Part shown: positions 31,667 to 42,513 of the stretch, piece after piece
Layout of the letters: the number at the start of each line of letters is the position of its first letter
Position numbering within the stretch: position 1 is the first letter of the stretch
DNA from: Hyaloraphidium curvatum
Taxonomy: Eukaryota; Monoblepharomycota; Hyaloraphidiomycetes; Hyaloraphidiales; Hyaloraphidiaceae
Assembly: GCA_025558095.1 (NCBI GenBank)
Contig: JAIVFI010000024.1
Coordinates: forward strand, 248,001-312,000
Length of the DNA: 64,000 nt
Direction of reading: 5' to 3'
The notes under the pieces: model-generated
The model's database searches: none
Told to the model about the DNA's origin: nothing
What the model saw: the letters and a program-made list of their open reading frames with translations, nothing else
Program-made: the position numbers and the translations under genes

Positions 31667-33750
31667 ATGGCCGCCCACGCTGCTGGAACCGGGGAGCTTC
31701 CGCCGCGGCCGCAACTGGAATCGGCCCTCTGTGCCCTCCCGCCCGAAAGCCTCTCTGTTGTGATTTCTTACATGGGCAGGACCCTGGAGCACCCCCATTC
31801 GACGCCCTCGGAACTGCTCATGACCTGTCGCGACCTGCATGCGCTGGGAAGGGAGCCGTCGACGCGCGCACAGTTCCTGCTCGCAACGTACGGGACGCGA
31901 AAAGTCTGCGAGGGGGCAGGGTGGTGGACCTTGCTGCTTACCCGGGAAGTGCTTGCCATTCTCTTTCGGCGCGTCGGGAAGGTGCCGCGGTATCAGTTGC
32001 AGAGGCTCTACCACCGCTTCTACGGTGTCAACCGTGTGGACCTCCTCGCCACCCTGCTCGACTACGCCCAGACCACCGCGCTCGACGCTCAAGAACAAAT
32101 GTCTCCTGTATCCCGACTTCAGCGAGGCATGCATGCTCCCTTCCCAGGTTCAAGACGGGGACCGACGGCCGACCTGGAATGGTCTCGGCACGGAGTGGCT
32201 GCAGGGAGGTCACCTTTTCCTCATTCGCGCTGTTGCGCAGAACAAGACCAAAGATGCGCGTCGGCTGCTTCGCTATGGCGTTCGTCCGGCGCCCGACTTT
32301 TGCTCCCTTCTCTACCGCTGGGCATCTGGAAGCTTCGTGGAAGGAGATTCAAGCGCCCTTGACTGGCGATCGCCGAGCGGAGCAGATTCGTCTGTCGAAT
32401 GGGTCTCGCGGAGTGCAGCGGAACCTCTTGTCGAGGAGTTTCTCAACGTGTCTGGGGCTCCGCTGCCCAGCACCACGCACCAAAGGGGACATTTTCCGAC
32501 GTGCGAGGTGGCCGCAGCCATTGCGCACAGCCTTGGAACCCGCTCGGCTTACCCTCAGCTTCGCACCTTGGACCCGACGTGCCCTCTGGAAGTTGCGACA
32601 AAGGCGGGTCGCCAGGCTCTGGACAGGTGCAGACAGGTGGTGCCGGTTCTCTGCCAAAAGAGCTCCTCTGACCGATTGGAACATGAGGGAATCTTACAAG
32701 CGCAAGCTGATGGAGATCACGCAGATCCTCAGTAGCTACTCCGAGGGCGAGGTGGGTATCTGATGGGGAGTGCAAAGACCCCGACCTGACCTCGTGGAAG
32801 GATCTCTTTGCCGCGCTGCAAAACGAAGACAAGGATCGGATCGAACAGCTTTTCGATCTTGGGTGGAGCGTCTTGTTGGAAGACATGGTAGGCACGGACT
32901 CTCCGACCATTGTGCGGTCGCTGACCTGTAAACTTGTCAGGCCACGCTGCTTCTCAACCCTGACATTGGGCTGTCCCATCGGATCCTCGCTCAGCGCTGC
33001 GTTCCCGATCGGACAACCATTGCGGCGGTTCTCAGGGAGCTCACGCGGACTGACCACGCCATCGAGGAGAAGCAGGCCGCGGCCCGCATTCTGCTCGAGC
33101 TGCGCTGGGATCTTGTGGAGGACGAAGAAAGCGGACCCTGGCTTGCCGCACTGTTTGCCAATCCCGCTCTCCGGGCGTATCGCAGCCTCGTCCGCCATTT
33201 GATGCCGCCCTCGGCTGAGCTGCGGAACTTTCCGGCCGTCCTGGAGTACGACCTCGAATGCGCAATTGGAGCTGATCGGATAGAGGTGGGCTTTCGGCGA
33301 CGGAACATCGAAGTGCCGTTGACGATCCCGCCGCAGGACGTCGAACAACTGATGGATATGGGCGCATGCGCACCGCCGCTAGAGGTGCTGGAGATGCACC
33401 TCGCGGACCCCGCAGGCGCCGCCATCGTCCCCAGGCTTCTGCTGGCCTTCAACTATCCTCACACCCATCTTTCCGGTGTCCTACGCGGCGCCATCGCGCA
33501 CGGCAGGGCCGACGTGGTCGACCTCCTCCTCGCCCCGGGCCAGGGGAGCTATCCCCCCATGACCGATGAGATCATGCGCCTGCCGACAAAGCTGGGCGAC
33601 GCCGGTCTGTTCCGAAGGGTGCTCAAATTCGCCGCCAAGGAGCGTGCCATCGCCGGCGGATGGAAGGTGACACAGATTAGGGCGCTCATGCGGGGCCGGG
33701 AGTTCCCAGATGCGTTCAGGGATTACATGAGCTTGTACGGCATCCGGTAG
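31667..33750 (+). CDS. Ankyrin-like repeat protein, unknown function
   Basis: About 625 residues, modelled as five exons: 31667-32107, 32148-32636, 32701-32751, 32801-32887 and 32941-33750. No catalytic motif. Helical repeat-like strings recur: FLIRAVAQNKTKDARRLLRY, LFAALQNEDKDRIEQLFDLG, MATLLLNPDIGLSHRILAQR and VLRGAIAHGRADVVDLLLAP, which have ankyrin character. The N-terminus (LCALPPESLSVVISYMG) could be an F-box-like helix pair. Introns 3 and 4 and their frame restoration are convincing. The first intron is doubtful: the model uses a 40-base intron, while 32041-32107 region could instead hold a 67-base intron (donor GTCAACCG). A protein-interaction role is inference. The upstream gene is the divergent FkbM methyltransferase. 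Confidence 0.62.
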
Positions 33751-34416
33751 TGGATCAAGCCTTCAGAGGCATTCTTCTCTTTCCTTTCCTGCTACAGCAG
33801 CTAATCGTGACATTGCCCGAACCACTTGATAGAGGAAGCCTGTCCGGCACTGCGGCCATCTGACCATCTGACTGCAGGTTCAGATTCGCCGATCATCCGT
33901 TCCGTTCGCCACCGTGCGGCTCCGTGGTGGCTTGCGCCTTGGCCGCCAGCCGCTGGTGGCGGCCGCATGGGGGCAAGGCGTGGCGCAGCTGGCCGCAATC
34001 CAAGAAATCGAAGAGCCCGGGGCACCGAGGAGGGGCAAGCGACCAAGTCCGCGAGCAACGGAAGGGATAGCTGCGAAAGCATTGCTCTGGCATGTGGGTT
34101 CGTTCAAGAGTGGCCGGTTGCGTGTGCGCGCGCTGCGATCCCCCAAAAGAAGGATACCAACCGTTTTCCCGAACCGGCCGCAGAAGGCGTGCATTTTCGC
34201 ACCTGCAGTGCACAAGAACCGTCTATGCTACTTGGAAAATGACTTGCCTGAGCATTTTGCGCTCCGTCCGGGACCCATGGTCCTCTCGAAGTGAGCTGAC
34301 GAAGTGTCCCTCCCTCAATGCTCTGTCCTTGTCGACGGAGGGGAGCGGGCGGCTACCGTCCCCCTCCCTCCCTCCGGCCTCCTTTTCCCACCAAGAGACT
34401 CATCCCAGTCGCCGCT
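33751..34416. other. Intergenic stretch, no gene accepted
   Basis: Open frames exist on both strands around 33826-34294 but differ in composition from the accepted genes and contain no motif, start context or splice structure that persuaded me. It includes the promoter of the large secreted-protein gene; a C/T-rich run lies at about 34355-34390. Confidence 0.45.
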
Positions 34417-37400
34417 ATGCGCCGGTCTGACAGCGCAAGAGCCCTGCTAGCGCTTTGCGCGGTGCTCTCTCTTGCCAGCACGGCATCTGGACAGATTTCC
34501 CCAGCGGGCGCCGATCCTGCGTGGGCCGCCGCGCCCCGCGCTTCTACGCCCAAGCTGTGGGCCGCCGCGCCCTTCTGGTGAGTGTTTGCTGTGATGGCGA
34601 TGGCGGAGTCGACTCCTTTGCCTGTCTGTCTGACGACGGGTGCTGACTTCGTCCTGCACCGCCCGCGTCAGCTGCGCCGGCTGCGACCCCGGCGCCGCCG
34701 GCTGCTGCTGCGGCGGTCGCGGCCGCGTCACCCTCACGCTCACGGTCCGCCGCACGCGCACCGTGTCGCGCGTGCGCTCCGTCACGGCCACCAAGCGCAC
34801 CACCGTCGCCACCGTCACGACCACCGCCGCCGTCGAGCAGAATGCGACTTCGCTCCTCAGGAGGAATGTCCACAACGCCGAAGAGTCCTTCGTCGAGATC
34901 GAGAGCGGCTTTTCCGAATCCGAGTCGGTCGACGGCGATCATGTCTCCCCCGACCAAGACCCCACCCTCGGAGGTCTCGAGAAGCGCAACCTCTGCCAGG
35001 CCTGCCCCAGGGGCGTCGCAGTGGCACCTCGGGGCTCCCGTGCGCAGGCCGGTGCCGCCTACTGCTGCCCGGCTCGCCCCACCAAGACCGTCACGGCCCC
35101 AACGCGGACCGTGTTCCGCACACAGACCAGACGCGTCACAACGACCCTTGCGGTGACCGCGACGGCCGTCAGACGCCAGTTCATCCAGACGGTCACCGGC
35201 CGGCTCTTTATCGACGACAATGCCAACGGCCGATTCGACGTCGGCATCGATACACCCATCGCCAATACAGGCATCCTGCTGGTGCAAAACACTTCGACCC
35301 CGCTGCGGCTCATGGAGCGCGGCATGACCACCGTCATGAGCAACAGTACCGACGCCGAAGGATGGTTCCTCTTCCGAGGCCTGTTCCCCGAACACGCCGA
35401 GCTCTCGATCGTCAAGGCTTCCGATCCCTCGGTCGACTTCATGAACATCAAGATCGGCGAAGACGGCCGGCCCGAGCAGACTTCGCTGGCCCTTGCCATC
35501 TCGTCCTTCAACTGCACCGGCGGGCAGGCCCCGGGAATGCGGGCCAAAGAACTGGCAAAGAATCCCGCTTTCGTGTCCAAGATTCGCAGCGCAATCATCG
35601 ACTTGCTGGCGTCGGCGCAGCACGTATGGAAGACGGGCGGCAACGACACGGAGCACGGCAAGCCGGGCAAGCTGCGGCCGTCGTCCGAAATCATGCGAGA
35701 GCTGGGCGTCGGGGCGGATCCGACGGGGCGGTGCCAGTTCAACAATAGTGGCTGGTAGGTTGCAGGCGTCGACTGGGTGCTGGAGCTGTAGGGCTCATAT
35801 CCCTTCTCTGCAGGCTATTTGCGCTCAAGGGCGCCTGCGGGGAGCAAAAGATCGTCGACGGGCTGCAGGCCACGGTCATTCAAATCGAATTGGCAGGCAA
35901 CAAGACACGATGCTTGTTTGACGGCAGCCCGGCTCTGGCCATCGACATCGGCGCCTACTTCCACGTCTTCCGGCCCCAGGTCAAAGTCGACGTGCTGGAG
36001 GAAGGCTCGGCGGCCAACAACTACCACCAGAGCACACGCGACGGCCCCGCGTTTGCGCACAGCGGCACGATCGACTGCTCTGCCCACCCCGGCCACGAGC
36101 GCATGTCGCAAGCCGAGCGCACTTCCCTCACCGATGCCGCCAACACCCTCCTCATCGCCTCGTACCTTCAGCGCGGCCTCAACGTTACCTGCGGCCCGCT
36201 GCTCAAATCAGTCAACGCGACCGTGAAGGTGCTCGACGCATGCGCCAAGTCGGTCACCTCGGGAAGCATCTCCGGCACGGAGCACCTCATGCGGCAGCTC
36301 GTCGCGGTCCCCTGCTCCGTCGGCCCCGCTTCGGAATGGGTCGCGCTTCTGCAGGGCAACGCCACGACCTGGGCCTACTACTACGACATCTACAAGCAGA
36401 GCAAGGTCAACCTCACCGTGCCCATGGCCATGGACCACCTCCACCCGTCTACGCGATCGGCTCCCCCGTTGCGCAGGGGGCTGCACCGCCGCTACGTGGT
36501 CACGAGCGATGCGCCTTCGGGGAACATCGCGTCTCCCCAGGCCTTCTCTTCGGATTCTATGTCCCTCCCCCCCAGCATCCCGAGCAGGCTTCTCCCCCGT
36601 GCCGACAGCAACGCCGCGTGCCTGAACGGCATGTGCGCCTACCTGCTGTCGGACCTCGACGCCGCCGTCTCGCAGTTCCCGATCCTCAACATCAACATCA
36701 AGGGCATCGGCAACCTGCTCGGCTTCTTTTCGCCCAGCAAGTTCCTGGCGGCGACGGCGCGGAGCATCTGCGCTATGGTATGTGGTGTTCCGATGCATAT
36801 TCATCCGCCGTCCTGACCGACCATTGCTTCCCAGACCTTTAAAGGCTCCACCATCGCAGCGGCCGCGTCCGCATCCGGCGCGCTCGCTTGGTTGTCGACA
36901 GTGACCGTACCCGTCATCTCCGATGCCGCCTCGTGGTTCGAGATGTTCCTGGGCCTGCCCGTCGATCCCAACACGTACTATGTTCTTGGCTTCTACACTA
37001 CCCAGGTTCCCGGGGTGGTTTACCCGCCGACCATGCCGAACATTCAGGTCGCGGCGGCCATGAACCCGTGCACCGGCGACTTCCTTTTTAGCTTCGCCGG
37101 CCTCGAGATCGAGATCCCCTGGACTGCGCCGCCTCTGACGCTCGTAGTGTCGCTCGATGCCAGTGAGTTTATCGTGCATCGCAAGCATGCCGCGGATTCC
37201 GCCTGACCGCTCCCGCGACCGCAGTGGGCTTCTCGACCGGTGGCAAGATCTGGGGCTCGGCCCTGGGCATCGTCACGGACTTTTGGAGCCCATCCGGAAT
37301 GCAGTCGGTCGACATCAACGGGCAGACCTACGTCCAAGGCTCCGTCTCGGTCGACCTGGGCGACGTCGAGACCGAGCCCGTCGTCATTTCGCTCACGGCC

Positions 37401-38675
37401 ACCGGCACCGTCCTGATCAACGCCGACCCCGCCAAGAACGGCCTAGCAAAGACCGACGTCTACCTCGCCATCCAGGTCTCGGCGGCCCCGACCCTGATCC
37501 TGCTTAACGGCCAGCTCAACTTCGACCTCAGCGCCATGGCCTCGGGCAACGTCGCCGTGGTGTTCCAGTACCTGGGCCCGACCAACTACCTGCTGGCCCT
37601 GCAGGCCGTCTTCCAGGCCGACCTCGCCGGCGTCTTCAGCGCCCTGCCGCAGGTCGGAGAGGCCATCAGCCACGCGGTCGAGCCCATGTTCGGCGGCTAC
37701 AGGCTGAACGGGCAGTTTGACGTGTGGGTCGCAAACAATCCAACCAGCAAAGAGTGGGGCGTCAGGATATGTGGGTTTCCGCTTGGAGACGCTTCCACAC
37801 GTAACCTGAACTCACGCCCCTTCAGGCATGGGCGGCACCGGAATGCTCGGTGTCCTGGGCGAGATATGGTCGCTCTTGACCATGTTCATCCCCCAGATCC
37901 CGAGCAAGGTCGAATCCTGCTTCTCCATCTCGGGCCCAACGAGCGGCTCTGGCCTGCCCGTCAAGATCTCGCTCAGCGCCCTCGGCAAGACCATGTCGAT
38001 GTACTTCTGCAAGCGCGACAGCCAGTGTCCGGGAGGCTACCAGTGCACCTCGGGCATCTGCGCCACCATCGCCTGCCCCTCTGCGCACCCCAACCAACAG
38101 GGACTCCTATGCTACGATGGGTGTCGTTCAGGTTATTCAAATGTGCTTGGGGTGTGCTGGGAAAACTGCCGGGACGGCTTCGTCGACGCCGGCGCCTCGT
38201 GCGTGCAACGCGCCGGCGCCTGCCCCAGCGGCACCGAGAATCAAGGCGGACTTTGCTATCCAACCTGTCGCGACGGTTATGCGGGCGTTCTTGGGGTCTG
38301 TTGGGAGCGCTGCCCCGACGGGTACACCGACATGGGCGCGACATGCTTCCGCCCCGCCAAGACGAGGGGCAAGGGGTGCTGCTGCCACGCTGAGCTCAAG
38401 TGCCGCAAGTGGAAGTGCTCCTGGAAAAAAGCGTGCTGTGACGAATGTGACGATGGGTGGAGTGACACTGGTAGGCCATTTTGGCGCATCTCGCAACAGG
38501 CGGCGTTGCTCATGGCACCCCTCCGCCCTTGCCAGGCTGCACATGCTTCCGCGGCGCCGACACCATCTTCAAGCGCACCTACACCCGCAACCCCACCACG
38601 GCGCTGTACTTCAAGAACACGTACACCATCCCGGCCTACCCCATGAACGTCAAGATCGCCGGCCTCGTGTGGTAG
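34417..38675 (+). CDS. Large secreted protein with SdrD-B-like domain and cysteine-rich repeats
   Basis: 1288 residues in seven exons: 34417-34577, 34672-35754, 35814-36777, 36835-37162, 37225-37770, 37826-38470 and 38536-38675. A signal peptide (ALLALCAVLSLASTASG) is followed by a Cys cluster (CCAGCDPGAAGCCCGG), Thr/Val-rich segments (TVTTTAAV, TRTVFRTQTRRVTTT) and, at about 275-345, an SdrD-B/Cna-B-like unit: VTGRLFIDDNANGRFDVGID, TDAEGWFLFRGLFP. A long central region has many N-glycosylation sites and hydrophobic beta-rich stretches. Near the end are two cysteine-rich repeats (CRSGYSNVLGVCWENC and CRDGYAGVLGVCWERC) and a basic Cys knot-like segment (GKGCCCHAELKCRKWKC). Probably cell-wall, adhesion or matrix; the function is unknown. 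All six junctions keep frame. Confidence 0.82.
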
Positions 38676-38913
38676 CGGCGACGGGGACCCGAAAAAGGCG
38701 TATTGCAGGGAGGAGCGGGCTTCTTCTCTCGCTGGACTGTGGCGGAAACATAGAATTGCCCCCGGCACCTCTTTCCCCATCATTCTGGCTCTTCGATTCC
38801 TTCGTCTTCTGCCCGCGATCTCCCTCCACGCATCCGCGACCGGGCTTACCGCCGGCGCCTCCATCGCCCGCGCCGTCGAGCAAACAATCGACAACACCAC
38901 GTCCTTCCTTCCA

Positions 38914-38935
38914 CCTCCCTCCCTCCCTCCCTCCC
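38914..38935 (+). repeat. CTCC microsatellite in the URM1 leader
   Basis: About five tandem CTCC units end some 16 bases before the URM1 start codon. Pyrimidine-rich leaders of this kind are common near transcription starts in fungi; a regulatory role is inference. Confidence 0.7.
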
Positions 38936-38951
38936 GCCTCAGTCCGCCGCG

Positions 38952-39357
38952 ATGAAGGTCACCATCGAATTCAGGTACCCATTCCCTTCCCCTCCCTCCC
39001 TCTTGTCCCCCGGACTGACCCTCCGCTCCGCGTGCGGGGCAGCGGCGGCATCGAGCTCCTCTTCCACACCAAACGCCTCACCCCCACCCTCCCCCCCTCG
39101 GTCCGCACCCTCGGCGACCTCCTCCCATGGCTGCGGGACAACGCGCTCCAGGAGCGGGGGGAGCTGTTCATGCAGGGCGACACGGTGTGGGTTCCCCTCC
39201 CTGCCGGGCGCGGGACGCCGGAAAGCTGACGGGGAACAGGCGGCCGGGGATCCTGGTCCTCGTCAACGACGCCGACTGGGAGATCGAGGGGGAGAGGGAG
39301 TGTCCGCTGGGGGAGGGCGACACCGTGGTGTTCATCTCGACCTTGCACGGCGGTTGA
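38952..39357 (+). CDS. URM1: Ubiquitin-related modifier 1
   Basis: 98 residues in three exons: 38952-38974, 39043-39184 and 39226-39357. URM1 is the sulfur carrier that, after thiocarboxylation of its C-terminal glycine, donates sulfur for 2-thiouridine at tRNA wobble positions and can also be conjugated to proteins. The beta-grasp fold is visible: [15 protein letters not shown], then [30 protein letters not shown] and [13 protein letters not shown]. The essential C-terminal Gly-Gly is present, and length equals the family norm. The 23-base first exon is supported by the restored [10 protein letters not shown]. The second donor (GTGTGG) was selected because it keeps frame into LTGNRRPG. Confidence 0.95.
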
Positions 39358-39641
39358 CGTGGGCGGTTCGGGGAACGCGCTGGAACCCGCGCAGAGGCGG
39401 ACGTGGAAGGATCGGACGGACGGCACGCGTCGTCTCATCCGGCGTGGCCGGGCTGTCGTCGCCGGGCTGCCGTCGCCGTGCACGCACCGATCCGCCAGGG
39501 CGAGCGTGGCTGTCGATGCCTTGGTGGTCCGTCTGCGCAAAGCGGCACCGCGGCATGTGGCGATTCGGGCCATTGCAGGCGGCAGAAGGCGATACCGACC
39601 GTGTCCCAGCTGTACATATTCATACCCATACCCCATTCCCA

Positions 39642-41279
39642 TCACAAGACCGTCTCGGCCCCCGGGCTCGCCATCCCGGCATCCACCGTCGCCGCCCCCC
39701 TGCCTTTAGGCCCCGCCCACCCCCCCTTTTCCCCCGACGGGGTCGGCGAAGGCGCGGTGCCCAGCCGCGCGCGCGCGACCATCGCCACGGCCTCGAAGGT
39801 CGAGTACAGCGCGGCCTCGAGCGCGCGCAGCTTCTGCTCCGCCAGCCACGGCGCCAGCGCGGCGTCGGAGCCCGGGTGCAGGCTGGCGGCGGTGGGCACG
39901 GATTGGGAGAGGCACTGCAGGTGGAGCGCCTCGCCTTCGCGGCCGGGGCGGTGCAGCAGGCACAGGTAGGCCGTGTGCACGACGACGGAGGAGGAGCGCA
40001 GGGGCGGGGGGAGCTGCGCGAGGAAGGGCTGGATGACGAGGTACAGCGGCGCCGGGGGCTGTTCGGCGTCGGGGGCGGGCGGGGGGGCGTGGGATTGGAT
40101 GGAGCGGGAGAGGTTTTCGAGCGTCGTCTGCAATGGGACGGGGGTGATGAGCCCGTGCACGGCTGCGGGGCGGGGCGACCCACTTCGGCGTTCACGGCCG
40201 CCATCTCCATGCCCTCGGGGATCGCGCTCTCGGCCTGCTGCCCCCAGTCCGTGATGTTCTTGACGACCGGCTCGCCGCCGAGGAACTCGCGCCCCGCGGC
40301 GCCGCCCCGGCCAAAGGTCTCGGTCGAGCAGAAGGTGGCCAGTTCGGGGACGTACTCTGCGATCGCCTGCACGCGACGGGGGGGTGAGCGGGGTCCCGTG
40401 GCGGGAGAGAAGGCAAGTGCGCACCTCGTCGAGGATCACGGGGAAGTAGACGTACATCATGGGGCCGCCGCCGCGGGGCTGCCGGCCGAGGGGCGGCGCG
40501 ATCTGGTCCATGACGTTTCCGACTGGCACCCAAAGGGGGAAAGGTGCGCGAATCGGCGGCGGAGCGACGCGTCGGCGGGGCAGGGAGCGTCAGAGGAAAC
40601 GTCCGGCAAGGGGCAGCGGGGCACACCCACCGGCCTCCCTTATTTTCTCCGGCGCCAGCCCCATCTTCTTCATCTGCTCCACCACGGCCTTTTCCCCCGC
40701 GCCGACGTTCTGCTTGACCTGCTGCGTTGCGGTCTCGAGCAGCTTGGAGCCCGTGGAGAGCAGCGAGCCCCAGGTCCACGAGCTCGCGGGCTTGTCGTCC
40801 GCATTCTCGGGCTCCGGGACGGGCTCCGGTTCGGGGGGCAGGTCGCCCGGGGGCAGCGGCGCGGGCACGAAGCCGCCGGGCGAGAGCGGGCTCTGCAGGG
40901 TCGCGGTGTCCGGCGGCGGGATGTGGCGCGAGCGCGGGGCGTGTGCGGCGGGGGCGCGCTGCGGCGCGACGAAGCCTGCGACGGGCGGCGGGGCGGGTGC
41001 GGAGGCGGGAGACTGGGCGCGGGCGGCCAGCGCGGGCGGCGGCTGCGTGGGCGAGGCCTGCTGCCCCGGCGCCGCGCCCGCGGTGATCTCGTCCAGAAAG
41101 GAGAGCACGTCGGCGGCTGAACTGGGCGGGGCGGCCGCCTGCCCCGCTCCTGCCGCACGGGTGGGCGACGCGGCCTTGCTCGGGCTCGCCGCGCGCCCCG
41201 CCGGCCGCGCCGCCGTCATCTCCTCCAGCGAGTCAAGGAAACTTAAAACATCTTCCGCATCGCCCTTATTTCCGCTCAT
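39642..41279 (-). CDS. MTC1: MTC1 family protein (maintenance of telomere capping 1)
   Basis: 471 residues in four exons: 41279-40631, 40522-40425, 40366-40184 and 40127-39642. The N-terminus has two copies of a short helical motif, DVLSFLDSLEEM and DVLSFLDEITAG, typical of MTC1. A Pro/Ala-rich linker and a tryptophan-containing helix follow (SSWTWGSLLSTGSKLLETAT). The folded region includes QIAPPLGRQPRGGG, MMYVYFPVILDE, AIAEYVPELATFCSTE and ITDWGQQAESAIPEG. The C-terminal half (LENLSRSIQS, QPFLAQLPPPLR, SVVVHTAYLCLLHRP) agrees with fungal MTC1 proteins. MTC1 is cytosolic, binds ribosomes or COPI vesicles in yeast, and was named from a telomere-capping genetic screen. The last intron (56 bases) was placed so that frame is restored. 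Confidence 0.8.
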
Positions 41280-41431
41280 CGTGCCGGCGGCGCAAACACG
41301 GAGTCACGGCCGTGCGCCCAACGCGCACCTCATCGATCAACAAGTCGACTCTGCCGTGCCCCGGGAGCCCCTTGCCATCCGCACGGATCCCGCCCTCCGG
41401 CCCCTTATCGCGGTTCTGCGCCCTCCGAACA

Positions 41432-42124
41432 ATGGCCTGCCTGGCCCGTCTGCGGCCCCTCGCCGCGCAGCACGGCCCCTCGCTGCTCCCGCGCCTCGCC
41501 CCGTCCTCCTTCCCCTCGCGCCCCGCCGCCCCGCTGCTCCTCGCCGCGCGCTGGAACCGCAAGAAGGAGGAGAAGAAGCGCGTCGTCGTCAGGAAGAAGC
41601 GGGTGCCGCACATCGACCCCCCGCCGACGCGCGCAGAGACGGACCCCGCCATGCCGCCCCGCGGCCTGATGCTCCCGGACGAGATGCCCTCGACGTGGCT
41701 GCTGAAGCAGCTCACCTTCCGCCACCCGGCGTCGCACTTCCGCCCGCACAAATCCGCATCGGGCGCGTGGCGGCCCCCGAAAATCTCCCTGCGCAACCAG
41801 GCGAGGATCCGCAAGGCGGCGCTGCTGTGCGGGATCGACCCCGTCGCGCAGCTGGGGATGCCGGAGAAGAAGGAAAATTGGGGGCAGAGGATCGTGGTGC
41901 TGCCCGAGGGCAAAGGGGACGTGGAGAGGTACCTGAGGAGGAAGAAGATTTCGGAGGCCATGGCGACCATGGACGAGAGGGTAAAGACGTGGAAGGAGGT
42001 GCGTTGCCCCCGGCGGACCGGGGCGTGCTGGCTCTTCTATCTCTTGCTGACCGCCGTTCGCCCGTGACAGAGAAAGAGGGCGCGGCGCGAGCGCAGGCGG
42101 GCGATTCCACGGGTGCCCTTTTAG
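41432..42124 (+). CDS. Mitochondrial large-subunit ribosomal protein mL59-like
   Basis: 206 residues in two exons: 41432-41998 and 42071-42124. An N-terminus rich in Arg, Leu and Ala with few acidic residues (CLARLRPLAAQHGPSLLPRL) looks like a mitochondrial presequence. The body is basic. The core FRPHKSASGAWRPPKISLRN, then QARIRKAALLCGIDP, resembles the fungal mL59/MRPL25 signature (NP.. G.W.PPK.SLR.QA.L.K.A). A helical C-terminus (EAMATMDERVKTWKE) and a basic tail (KKRARRERRRA) follow. The second exon is only 18 codons. It is divergent from MTC1, with 152 bases between starts. The assignment rests on a short signature, so the subunit name is tentative. Confidence 0.72.
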
Positions 42125-42513
42125 GCCGGCGCCGGCAACACGGTCCCCATACCACCCTTCCCGTGTCAGCCTCCAGCTCCGTGGTCTTCTCGCTTTTTGC
42201 GCCCTCCGTGCCGCGCTTTCCTCTCTCGTCGCCCCGCACTCGACCGATGTACCGATCCGATCGCGGCCGGGGCGGTGTGGCGCCCACGTCCGGATCCGAG
42301 TCCGGCAAGCCGATCGGCGTCCAAGTGCGTCCCACGGGACCTGGATGAGCCTGATGCATCTGTCAGAAAGGCCGATACGCCCCCCTCGGCTCGCGATGGA
42401 TCGTCCAGGTCAGTCATCGCACCAGCCCGTCCCGAGTGGTCTGCTTGAGCCTCATTGCTCACCTCCACCGCGGCGCTCCCTGCTCCCTCCTCGGCCTCGC
42501 GCCGGCCTCCGCC
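42125..42513. other. Intergenic stretch, no gene seen
   Basis: 389 bases between two plus-strand genes. It should include the mL59 3' end and the promoter of the sterol desaturase gene. Both strands have open frames typical of GC-rich DNA; none was accepted. Confidence 0.5.

Noticed and set aside
33826-34294. Several overlapping frames between the ankyrin-like and secreted genes
   Set aside because: No motif, inconsistent composition, and no support for a start or introns.
34582-35748. 388-codon frame within the large secreted gene
   Set aside because: Arg/His-rich shadow in another frame; the accepted frame has a signal peptide, conserved domain and phase-matched introns.
39358-39641. Possible extra exon between URM1 and MTC1
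   Set aside because: URM1 ends with its essential Gly-Gly and a stop, and MTC1 ends at 39642; the gap between these convergent genes shows only composition-driven open frames.
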